A DNA stretch of 64,000 nt, taken from assembly GCF_004011695.2 (NCBI RefSeq), contig NC_082406.1, positions 1,054,001-1,118,000 of the forward strand. The letters are read 5' to 3'. This document shows positions 33,870 to 43,458 of this stretch, in pieces. This stretch comes from Ascochyta rabiei (taxonomy: Eukaryota; Ascomycota; Dothideomycetes; Pleosporales; Didymellaceae). A program made the translations under genes and the position numbers. Each line of letters begins with the position of its first letter. The stretch's first letter is position 1. The notes beneath the pieces are model-generated. The model had not been told where the DNA came from, did not search any database, and saw only the letters and a list, made by a program, of their open reading frames with translations.

Positions 33870-35039
33870 CTACAGCAGATCAGCCTCGTCTACATTCTCC
33901 CCTCTCCGCGCCGCCAAATACACTCTTCCGCTCTCGTACGCGCCGAGATACAGTCCCGCGCCGACAAACGTCCACACGGCCCGCAGCGCCCCGCCGCGCC
34001 ACAGGCCCTTGTAGCCCTGCTCTTGGACAATCTCCTGCGTGATCTGCCACGTGCTCTTTTGATTCTGACGGGAGTTCTTGACCGACTCGCCCAGGGCATC
34101 GACAAGCCCGGTCTTCGCACCGCCGTTGGATGTGCCGTTCTTCCGTGCGGAGTCGGAGCCATGCTCGCCCGAGGCGGCGCTCAGCATGATGCGCGTCTTG
34201 AGCACATCGACGGGTGTCGTGATTACGGCTGCAACCGCGCCCGCGCTCCCTGCGCTAAACGCCGTGATCATGCCGCTCTCGACTATCGTACCCCGTGTTA
34301 ACCCTTTCTCGTCTCGGTACTCGCGGATGCCCTGCTTCAGCCGCTCGAACATGGGGAACTGCATCGCGGTGAAGGGCAGATTGCGGCCTGCTAACGAAGC
34401 GTAGCCGCGCCACAGGGCTAGAGGGTTCGAGCGAAACTTTTGAAGCGTTTGGATCGTGGCGTTGGAGGAGGAGCGGTCAGACGATACCATTTGTGCGTTT
34501 TGCTTGATGACTTCTGCTGGGGTGAGGATGGCGCAGGATACGAGTTCGGCCAGGGACGAGGCGGCAGCGTGGATGACGGGTGTGGGAAGGAAGCCATTGG
34601 GATATGAGGATGTCGAGTTGAGGTCAGTGAAGAGTGATTTTGTGCGTTCGTAGGTGGTGAAGAATGCTCCCGCTGCTGGTTGTCAGTTTGCAATTCTGAA
34701 CCCAGCATCATCGTCTTCCATTTGAAAAATTCCCGGCTCTTTCTGCACGCTCAACGAGATAGGACGTTCATACAGGAAGGTAATGTTGCGATAATCACAC
34801 TGCCGATTCCCTGATACATGCCGCGAAACAACGCGGGACTCGGCTTCCCCGTCGCCGAGTTTGTGTACAATCGTGCATAGTCTGAAGATTGGAACCGCGT
34901 CTTGAGTGTGTCGAGTGGGTATACAAGTAAGTCTACAGTGAACGCTGCAACTGCGCCAGCCTAAGCAGTGTCAATTGGTACCTTGTATGACTTGGTCAAG
35001 ACGTACAATGAGAATATCGCTATTGGTGTTACCAGACAT
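33870..35039 (-). CDS. Mitochondrial carrier, S-adenosylmethionine transporter-like (Pet8/SAMC type)
   Basis: SLC25 inner-membrane carrier; the closest type by eye is the SAM carrier. Exons: 35039-35007 (MSGNTNSDILI), 34960-34774, 34675-33870. All are in phase, 341 aa. Signatures: AGAVAAFTVDLLVYPLDTLK, then TPAEVIKQNAQM (SAM carriers show this PxEVxKxxxQ form in repeat 2) and TPVDVLKTRIM. The third repeat carries an insertion (SAASGEHGSDSARKNG...) of about 45 residues that is longer than usual. Substrate assignment is by motif resemblance only. Confidence 0.82.
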
Positions 35040-35573
35040 TTAGAGAACAAGAATTGGAAATAAATGTAGATGTCTGATTAGATTATGCATGTGGCCGATC
35101 AACTTTTCAGACGCGAGTTGACTGCAGGAACGCGACGAATCAAATACGTCACCGATTGGTCTCCGATAGGCCAAGCTGGACCGCACGTGAGCAACTCATT
35201 CACAGCAACAAGGATGCTGTTATGTACAAACCATCTAATCTGATAAACATCATTAGCAGACGGTCTGTCTGCTTATCAAGATATGTCGCGTAACGACTTC
35301 GTTTCAGTAGTTTGTATTCAGCTAAGGGGTATCTATAATTTCAACTAATAAGCACATCTCGCTGGGACTGTGTCGCTCACTCCGTGCCGTCTAATAACAT
35401 CCCGGCGAAGTTTTATACCATACAGTATCGCTGAAGGGAGGGTATTCACATCCCAGAGTCTATACCAGTGCCATGAACTCCTGTGAGAAGATGACAGTAA
35501 TGTCAGGATTCGCTTAATAATATAACGCCGGTGAAAACACTTTTCATGATTCATGTTTCATGTTGTTGCCAGG
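35040..35573. other. Intergenic, no gene recognised
   Basis: Promoter of the minus-strand carrier and 3' flank of the RING gene. Rather AT-rich near 35330-35530. No motif seen. Confidence 0.5.
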
Positions 35574-37160
35574 TCACAGCTTTGTGTCCTGTCGGGTTGA
35601 GTCACTCAGTCTCCGGTAGGGCGCAGGTAACGTTCCACTTGGCCCTGGCCGGGCACTAGGCCCTTGCGTCGTGCTGCGACTGGTCGCACCCGCGTTTGTG
35701 CTTGCAGAGGGTCTGGAAGTCGAAGTCGACGTGGAAGTGGTTCGCTGATGTATGGTTGCACTCATGAGCCAATGCAGCTGCATGCGCATGCTGTTGATGG
35801 CGGCGTTGGTGTGCAGCATCTCGTCCTTGTTGCGCTGGCTCTCATTGATGACCATCATGGTGGTGCGGCCTTCGACTTCTGTGAGCGTGTTGGCGATGCG
35901 AGACACTTCGTCGCGCAGGTTGTCGTGCAGCGTGAGGAGATGATGGATCTGCGAGTCGAAGGGTGGTTCGTTTGTGCCGTTGTCGTTGCTGTGGCCGGCG
36001 TGTGAGATTGAACCTTGCGGGAGGCGGAAGTCGGCTGCGGCATCGTTGGGATCCAAGTGATCGGCCACAGGGAACGAGGCGTCGTTTGCGTTGGACGGAT
36101 ACAGCATGTTGGTAATGTTTGTGAGGCCGTCCTCGAGGATGCCCACCTTTCTCGCCAACGGCTCCATGCGCGCTTCATTCCTCTCGATGCGAGCTTGCTG
36201 GTCCCGAAAGTGCGGGGCCATGGTGGCCATGGCGCATGCCAGCTCGTGCTGTATCACGTCGGCGCGCTCAGATCGGAACTTGCAGCCAACAATGGTACCC
36301 TGGCAGGAAACGACATGTTTCGGACACGCGTTGTTGATGTGGGACTTGAGGTCCAGTCGCAGCAGGATGGCGGCACAAAGGGCGCATGAAGTGGTGCGGT
36401 TGGGGCACAGCGCCCGCTGGTGTTCCTAACGTAATGGTTAGCCAGGGCTGGCGAGGCTGCCAGCGGGGCGGCGTACCTCGAGATCTCTCCTCATCAGCGA
36501 GGTGTGGCAGTCGTCGCAGGTGACGGTGTAGTGCAGACAGCCCTTGTGGAAGTCCTTCTGGGTGGTGTGCAGGCGGCAGTCGGCGGCCGGACACTCGACG
36601 GGCGTGTGCTCGCAGTACAGCATGACGTGGTCGTGGACATTGACGCGGTGGTCGAGCCAGGTGCAGCCGGACCTGGTGTTGGGGCACTTGACGAGCAGCT
36701 CGTCCAGCATGGTCTCGATGATCCTGGGGACGGGGCGAAGCGCGTGCTCGGCGTCGACGTGGCGGCGGCAAGTGGGACACGTCTTGCGGGCCGAGGGCTG
36801 CGGGGCCCAGGCGTGGTCGAGGCAGTCGCGGCAGAAGTAGTGCTCGCAGGGCAGCTGGACGGGGCGGTCGAAGGGGGCGTGGCAGATCAGACACACGAGG
36901 TTGCTGTCGGGCGCGGCCGGGTACTCGAGGGCGGCCATGTCCGGGGGCAGCTTGAGGCAGGTGCTCTTTCGACGCTTCGACGAGGGTGAGTGGGATGCGC
37001 GGAGGGCCAGGGGCGAGGGGGCGCTGGGAGGGCCACCGACCACACGCAGTTCGGACGGCTCGGACAGCGCGTCTGCTTCGTTGGGCAAGCCGCCGTGGCT
37101 GGAGGCCCGCGAGTTGCGCCGGTCGTTGGGCGGCGGGATGGGCGACGGCGACGACATGGC
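35574..37160 (-). CDS. RING finger plus TRAF-type zinc finger protein
   Basis: Likely E3 ubiquitin ligase or scaffold. Exons 37160-36477 and 36425-35574, intron 36476-36426 (GTACGC...GTTAG), 511 aa from MSSPSPIPPPNDRRN. The frame is open further upstream to a Met at 37340, but that adds a microsatellite-coded run of Pro, so I prefer the inner Met. A C3HC4 RING is visible (CLICHAPFDRPVQLPCEHYF, then CRDC and CPTC). TRAF-type Cys/His fingers follow (KCPNTRSGCTWLDH, CEHTPVECPAADC, CDDCHTSL, CPNRTTSCALC, CPKHVVSCQ). The C-terminal half is predicted coiled-coil with a Ser/Thr-rich tail. No TRAF/MATH domain is evident. Confidence 0.83.
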
Positions 37161-37259
37161 GGACGGGGCGCGGTCGGCGACGGGGATGAGGCTGACGAGG
37201 ACAATGAGGTCGACGGTCGACGAGGAGCAGCCGTGCGACAGTGCGGAGGTGGAGCGCGT

Positions 37260-37311
37260 TCGACGAGGAGGAGGAGGAGGAGGAGGTGGTGGTGGTGGTG
37301 GTGGTGGCCGC
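37260..37311. repeat. Trinucleotide microsatellites (GGA)n then (GGT)n
   Basis: Adjoining GGA/GAG and GGT repeats upstream of, or within, the extended RING frame. On the minus strand they would code for a run of proline. Confidence 0.85.
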
Positions 37312-37802
37312 TCAGGACAGCCGTCGTGACTGCAGGGCACCGGCGAGGGCTGTTATATGCGCGGACGGGCGGGCAGGAATGGAGGCATGGCTCTCCCCAA
37401 GCACAAGCACAAGCACAAGCACAGGCACAAGCACAGGCAGAAAGGGAGCCGCTGTGGATCAGCAATGTTGCGCCTGCGTTGTACAGAGCAGAGACATGGA
37501 CGCAGCCACTGCGGAGCCTCCGACGCGGCTATGGTCCGGGGGCCGAGGCGCGTGATTGGGCGCCGGCGGCTGTCAGCAGGGCCCATGGCCAGCATCCACG
37601 ACGACGGCCAGACAGCAGCCGACGCCAGTCCGTTGCACTTGCGCCTGTACTCGTCTGTGTGCTGCATGGGGGTGCTGTAGACCGCAGATCCATTCTACAG
37701 CCCGTGTCATTCGCACCCGCAGCCACCACGCGCGCACATCTCGCCAGCCCTCAGCCCAGCTTCGCCGTGTCTTGGGAGGCATCCATCCATCCGCACACTC
37801 CT

Positions 37803-37905
37803 CACCACCACACCACATTACACCACACCACATTACACCACACCACATTACACCACACCACATTACACCACACCACACCACACCACGCGCCACACCACGC
37901 GCCAC
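37803..37905. repeat. Minisatellite, 15-bp unit (CACCACACCACATTA)
   Basis: Four near-perfect 15-bp units, then degenerate CACCA and CGCGCCACACCA units, ending about 10 bp before the SNARE start codon. It therefore forms the 5' leader or core promoter of that gene. Strong C/A strand bias. Confidence 0.88.
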
Positions 37906-37915
37906 ACCACACGCC

Positions 37916-38756
37916 ATGTCGACCAATCCGCCGCAGCTGTTCCTGCTCGCCGACCACATCAAGCTCTCGCTGCTCGAGCGCCAGCGCGCCGTCTCCCTCA
38001 ACCTGCCCTCGCACAGCCAAGACAGCCAGATCTCGCGCTCGCTGGAGCAGTTGCGCTCGGGCATCGAATCGCTCGAGTCGCAGGTCGAGGACACATCCGA
38101 TGAGCACGACTCCCCTCTGCTCCAGCAATCGTCTGCCAAGCCTAACAACACCCAGATCCATAACGTCCCAACTCCCGCGCCTGCGCACCCAGCTCACCGA
38201 ACTCTGTGCGCAATTCCCATCCACCTCCACCTCCACCTCCACCACCTCGCCCACACTCGCCCAGCCCAACGATCCCTCGCTCTCCGCCGACTTCGCCGCC
38301 GCACAATCCAAGCCCCGCCACGCCTCCAAGAGCGTCCGCTTCACCGACAACGACGATGGAGACGCCGACCCCAACCGCTCGGCCCTCTTCAATGCACCCT
38401 ACCGCGACGACCCAGCCCGCGATCCAGAAGCGCCGCCGGACCACACCCACCTGGACAACCAGCAGATCCACGAGTACCACAGCCAGGTGCTGCGCGACCA
38501 GGACGACCAGCTGGACACGCTGAGCGCCTCGATAGGGCGGCAGCGCGAGCTGAGCATGCAGATTGGCGACGAGCTGGACGGGCAGGTGATGCTGCTGGAC
38601 GAGGTCGAGGAGGGCGTCGACCGCCACGATGCCCAGTTCCGCCGCGCGCGTGGGCGGCTGGACCGCTTCAGCAGGAAGGCGCGCGAGAACTGGAGTCTGA
38701 CGCTGATCATCGTGCTCATCGTCACTTTGGTCCTGCTCATCATCATCACAAAGTGA
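37916..38756 (+). CDS. Tail-anchored Qc-SNARE, Syn8/syntaxin-8-like
   Basis: Endosomal or vacuolar fusion SNARE. Start MSTNPPQLFLLADHIKLSLL. Exon 1 is 37916-38083. I place an intron at 38084-38192 (GTCGAG donor, CTAAC near 38142, CACCCAG acceptor), which restores phase and joins ESLESQ to LTELCAQF, 243 aa in all. The donor is weak, so this join is the least certain part. The SNARE motif runs about residues 155-215 (DQDDQLDTLSASIGRQREL...DELDGQVMLLDEVEEGVDR), with a central-layer Gln, then a C-terminal membrane anchor of about 19 hydrophobic residues ending in IIITK. Confidence 0.75.
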
Positions 38757-39536
38757 CGGACGGGCCGGGAGGGAAAAATCTCTCATGTATATATGGCGCT
38801 TCAAGCCAAGGTGCACTTTAGGCCAACGCCAACCTCCTCCCTCGCCTCGGCGCTCTGTTTCAACGTGACTGAGATTTCCACATTGGCAACGACTAGAACG
38901 TACACTACATGCCACAGATCCACCGCTCTCCGCCGCCACCACCGCCACTACCACCACCACCACAACAGCCACTGCTTCCGTCACGGCAGTCGCGAAAGCG
39001 ATTCACGCCACTGGAAAAAGAAGCAAAATAGAACGATGACGACGACGACGACGACGGCGACGATGATGATGATGATGATTGTAGGTCCCAGATAAACGCC
39101 GTTCTATGCAATGGTAAAGTGTAGGTCGTAGGAGCCAAAGGCCGTCGCTAAAGAAGAAGATGAAGAAAAAAAAAGGTAAAGGAAGATGAGGGGACCAACA
39201 CGAGGCGTGCTCAGCCTGCGCAGACGCGGGACGAGAGCAGGAAGGGTATCGCGGTGTAGAATATGCAAATGAAACGCTCTTCAATGGGAGATTCGCGGTG
39301 CTGAGCCCTGCCGCAGACAGCCAGCATGGCATGGTGACGGGTGACGGATGACGGGTGACGGGTAACGTGACCGGTGCATCGAATGAATGTCGAGTGTCGA
39401 GTGTCGGGTGTCGAGTGTCAAGTGTCGAGTGTCGAGTCCTGGCATGGGCGAGAGGACGGCCTGCTCGAGGTACGTATGGTGATGCAGTATGGTTGTGACC
39501 CATTACAAATGCATGTGTGCTTGCGCTCTCATCCGC
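38757..39536. other. Intergenic with several simple repeats
   Basis: Between the SNARE and a convergent carrier gene. Contains CCACCG/CCACCA-type repeats (38925-38965), GAC then GAT trinucleotides (39036-39078), GTGACGG-like units (39331-39365) and a 7-bp unit TGTCGAG (about 39389-39438). No gene supported. Confidence 0.6.
39389..39438. repeat. Heptanucleotide tandem repeat (TGTCGAG)n
   Basis: About seven units of TGTCGAG with single-base variants (TGTCGGG, TGTCAAG). Confidence 0.85.
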
Positions 39537-41577
39537 TCAGGGCAAGTCGAGCGCCTTCTTCGACTTGTCGTAGACCACATAGGTAATGGACACGGCGGGA
39601 ACAACCTTGAGTAGATTCGGGGTCAGGCCTCTAAACAGACCTCGAACGCCCTCGCCCTGAAGCGTCTGCCGTGTCACGTCCATGATGCCCGTGTACGTCT
39701 TGGGGTGTAGAACGGTTCCTTGGCTCTGCAGTCGAGTCCGCAGCACGTTGAGCGGGTACACCGCACTGGCTCCGAATGCGCCAGAGAAGCCACCAATGGC
39801 CGCCGTCATGAAACCGCCTGGTTCGGCGTCTGATTCGTGGCATCCGAGCTTTTTGGCGTTGCGTCTAGCGACATAGCGCTTGAGGTATTCGAAAGTCCCA
39901 AGATCGAGTGCCGCGTAGGGGAAGATTCCAAACAGACCCATTGGCAGTCCGCGATAACAGGCGACAATACCTCCACTCTGCCACATCTTCTTGGCTGTCG
40001 CCCAAATAAGGCGGTTGCCATGCAGTCCACCAGCGACCGTCTCACACTGCATCCGGCTGTAATCGATGAGTATGCGCGTTTGGCCAGGATGGTGCGGACT
40101 TACAATTTCAGGGTATCGATGGGGTAGACGGCGAACTGCGAGACCATACCCGCAACTCCGCCTGAGACGAATTTGGACCAAGAGTGGATGGCCCCTGGGT
40201 CGTTGTGGCCTTCAAATTTGGCAAATGCGCGCTTGGTAGCCTGCTCTTGTTAGGGATGCATTGGCGGCCTCTTGGTGATACTTGCCTCGTATGCGCCAAA
40301 CTTGATGGCTGACTCTGGCATCACCTTGATGACGTTCAAGCCGTTTCCTAGTATGGTTAGCTATGTTGCTGCAGGTGGAACAATCACACCTACCAGCATA
40401 GAGACTACGCATGCCGCCGGCCCGCCATAGCTCCTTCATGGCCACGGCGAGTGGCTCCCATGCGCGGACGGCGCTCTTGAAAATATTGCCAGATTTCGCC
40501 GCAGCCACGACTTCTTGCTTGACGGCGGTTTGCGCGATAAGGTACACCTTCAGTCGGTCGAGGGGAGCGGTCGATGTGCGAGATACAATGCCTGCAATGC
40601 CTCCCGCCACGAAGTAGCCTGGATTGGGAACACAACCAATCAGCATGGTTCCGAAGCTCATGATTAGCCCCCTCTGCGACTCGATGAAAGGAGAGCCAGT
40701 CTCCCCATCGTCGAAACATGGCGGGAGTCGTTGCGACATGGCGGAATGTGGAGCAGAAGCCATGTCTAGCGGTACGGCGTGATCTGATGGAAAGCCATAG
40801 CGTGGCGTCTTCGCGACTAGAAACAGGGAACCAAGAAAGAAGTGAAGAAAACGCTTTGAAGTACCTAATCCTTGTATGGTGTCGTCGCTTACGAGGACGT
40901 CGCCTTCGGCGTTGATTTTTAGTGTTGCATTGAAGTATGACATGACGGCTTGGAGGTTCGGCGCATTGACGGGTATAAAGAGCAAAAAATCGCTGTTCGG
41001 CGTCAGCGTAGTCGATGCTAGAGGTGCAGATAGCCATACCGCCATTCCTCAAAACTGATATGTCCATCCCCGTTGGTATCCACTTCGGAGAAGAAGTTAT
41101 CGAGCTTGGTGTTCGGGACCGCGAGGCCAGCGCGTCGCAACGCACTTCGAAGCTCGTCTTTGGAGAGCTTTCCGTCGCCGTTGTTATCGATGCCGCGGAA
41201 GAGCGCTAGTAGCTCTTTTTCCGTTTCCTCGACAAAGGTTCGAAATTCTGTGCATTGTCGGTCAACAGCCGTGGTCTATGTTCTCCAGGTAAGACGGACC
41301 CTTGTAGGTTATGCGACCATTGCCGTCCGTATCGACGACCTTCATGACCTCGCCAAGGAGCTCGTCCGCGTTCTTGAGAGCTGCAACACGCCTGTCAGCA
41401 CACCTCCAGCTCGCGCCTGCAGTACCCCGGTAGGTGGCGTCTCTTACGATGGTCCAGTTTGCGCAGGCCCTTCTTCAGGCCTGCGAGGTCCAGGTGGCCC
41501 TGCTTGCGCATGTCGAGGGTCGCCCATAGCTCGTCTGCCTTCGCATCGGCGACGCTTGCCGTCTTTGTGTCGTCCAT
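39537..41577 (-). CDS. Calcium-binding mitochondrial carrier, Sal1/SCaMC-like (ATP-Mg/Pi)
   Basis: Inner-membrane SLC25 carrier with an EF-hand regulatory domain facing the intermembrane space; exchanges ATP-Mg for phosphate. Exons: 41577-41448, 41380-41300, 41247-41040, 40992-40394, 40347-40286, 40240-40104, 40056-39537, all in phase. A further 48-nt intron inside exon 4 (40864-40817, GTACTT...TTTCTAG) is likely and would give 562 instead of 578 aa. EF-hand loops: DTDGNGRITYKEF, DNNGDGKLSKDEL, DTNGDGHISFEEW, plus a degenerate first. Carrier signatures: TAPLDRLKVYL, YPIDTLKFRMQ, YPLNVLRTRLQ. The intron after exon 5 has a GC donor (GCAAGT), a known minor class. Confidence 0.92.
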
Positions 41578-42128
41578 GGTGGCCTTGCTATCTTCGGTCT
41601 ATCATGACTGTGCCGCGCGACGCACGAGGAGGGACGGCTCTCGACTGTGGGCGAGGAGAATGACTGAAAGGATGGGAGCGGACAGGGAGCGGATTCGTGG
41701 GATTCGCTCGTGGGGTATGAGATCAGAGGGCTGAGGTCGGAGGGCCAGGAAAAGGCTAGCGGAGCAGGAAAGGGAAAGCCTGCAGTTCGCCGGTTTGGCG
41801 CCTCGGCTGCTATTTCCGCGCTCTCACCGGCTACCATTGTGTACTCGGCCAACGACGTATCGCGTGAATACAATCGCTAGGCTGGGGACAAGTGAGTGTC
41901 GGAGCTGCACCGTGTTCGGATCCTCGCAGCTCAGCTTGTTTGTTAGTCGCTCCTCCAACATTGGGGTGAACAGGCGTTAGGCATGTGTTGTCTGGCTCTA
42001 CGTATTCGAGCTTTCTGAACTTTGCTCTGGCTATGATTCTGACTCTCCCTCGAGGGCAAACAGGGTCTCTACCGCACGTCAAAGGGGCACGAGTCGGTGT
42101 GTTTCGTGTCCGCCATCTGAACAGCATC
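41578..42128. other. Divergent promoter between the carrier and cyclin C
   Basis: 551-bp spacer between two divergent starts. No further motif stands out. Confidence 0.5.
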
Positions 42129-43123
42129 ATGGCGTCGAATTACTGGGAGTCAACCCAGCGGAAGTTCTGGACCTTCACCAAGCAGCAGTTGGCACTGGAG
42201 CGCAAGATGATGGAAGAATCGGAACGAAATCTCGTCAGCCTGTACCCTTTACCAGACAGACGGCACTTGAGTATCTACTTCTATCACCGTACGTCGTTTT
42301 GACCATTCGCCGTGTCACAGTAGCATGCATACTAATCGGGGTAAGAGTTATCGAAGATGGCCAGACCACTGGGCATTCGACAACAGGCACTGGCTTCAGC
42401 TCAAGTCTACGTCCGGCGTTTCTACACAAAGGTCGAGATCCGCAGGTCGAACCCGGCGCTCGTCCTTGCAACGGCTCTGTATCTAGCCTGCAAGATGGAA
42501 GAGTGTCCCCAGCACATCAGGATGGTGCTGGCAGAAGCTCGGCATTGCTGGGGTGAGCGTCCTCCCGTGTACGAGATGGTGCCCTACTGACAGTCCGAGT
42601 AGACACATCCTTCAACGACATCTCCAAGATCGGCGAATGCGAGTTCAGTCTGATCTCGGAGATGAACTCGCAGCTCATCCTGCACCACCCGTACCGCAGC
42701 CTCAACGAACTACAGACGCAGTTCCAGCTCACACAGGAGGAAAACGCCCTTGCGTGGTCCATCATCAACGATCACTACCTCACCGACTTACCACTACTGC
42801 ACGCACCTCACGTCATCGCCATTACAGCCATGACTCTCGCCATTGTGCTCAAGCCCACGCAAGGCGGGCTGCAGATGAGCGCCGCAGGGACGGCAAGCGC
42901 GCTCCAGGCCCTGGGTAATGCGAGGGGTGGTGGTGGAGCCGGCGCGCAGGGCAGGGTGCAGAAGCTGATAGACTGGTTGGCGGAGAGCAACGTGGACATT
43001 GACGCTGTGGTGGAGACGACGCAGGAACTGATCAGTCTGTACGAGGTGTGGGAGAGCTACACAGACAAGACGTGCAAAGATCAGATTGCAAAGTTTGTCA
43101 AGGCAAGGGGGCTGGACAAGTGA
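42129..43123 (+). CDS. SSN8: Cyclin C, Mediator kinase-module cyclin (Ssn8/Srb11)
   Basis: Partner of Cdk8 (Ssn3) in the Mediator kinase module, which regulates RNA polymerase II. Exons 42129-42288, 42346-42552, 42603-43123, in phase, 295 aa. The N-terminus [16 protein letters not shown] is the cyclin C hallmark. The first cyclin box has [18 protein letters not shown] and [20 protein letters not shown]. The second has [21 protein letters not shown] Gly-rich insertion (about [13 protein letters not shown]) sits in the second box, as in other filamentous fungi. Length is normal. Confidence 0.95.
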
Positions 43124-43164
43124 CGGAGGATTGTGCAGCATTGACAGAGTTGAACTGCGACCTG

Positions 43165-43458
43165 ACAGAGACATGCGCGAAGTAGAAGAGTGAGTACTAG
43201 TTATAATATAATTACAGAAACATGCACGAAATAGAAGAGTGAATACTAGTTATAATACAATTACAGAAACATGCACGAAATAGAAGAGTGAATACTAGTT
43301 ATAATACAATTACAGAGACATGCGCGAAGTAGAAGAGTGAGTACTAGTTATAACATAATTACAGAAACATGCACGGAATAGAAGAGTGAATACTAGTTAT
43401 AACACAATTACAGAAGCATGCACGAAATAGAAGAGTAAATACTAGTCGCAACACAATG
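43165..43458. repeat. 49-bp tandem repeat, six copies, downstream of cyclin C
   Basis: The phrase ACAGARACATGC recurs at 43165, 43214, 43263, 43312, 43361 and 43410, exactly 49 bp apart. Each unit contains GAAGAGTGARTACTAGTTAT. Divergence is low and mostly transitions. It begins about 40 bp after the cyclin C stop, so it may lie in the 3' UTR. Confidence 0.95.

Noticed and set aside
36990..37915. Long plus-strand frame running into the SNARE gene
   Set aside because: Its first 300 codons are antisense to the RING gene and microsatellite DNA. The SNARE start at 37916 fits the family.
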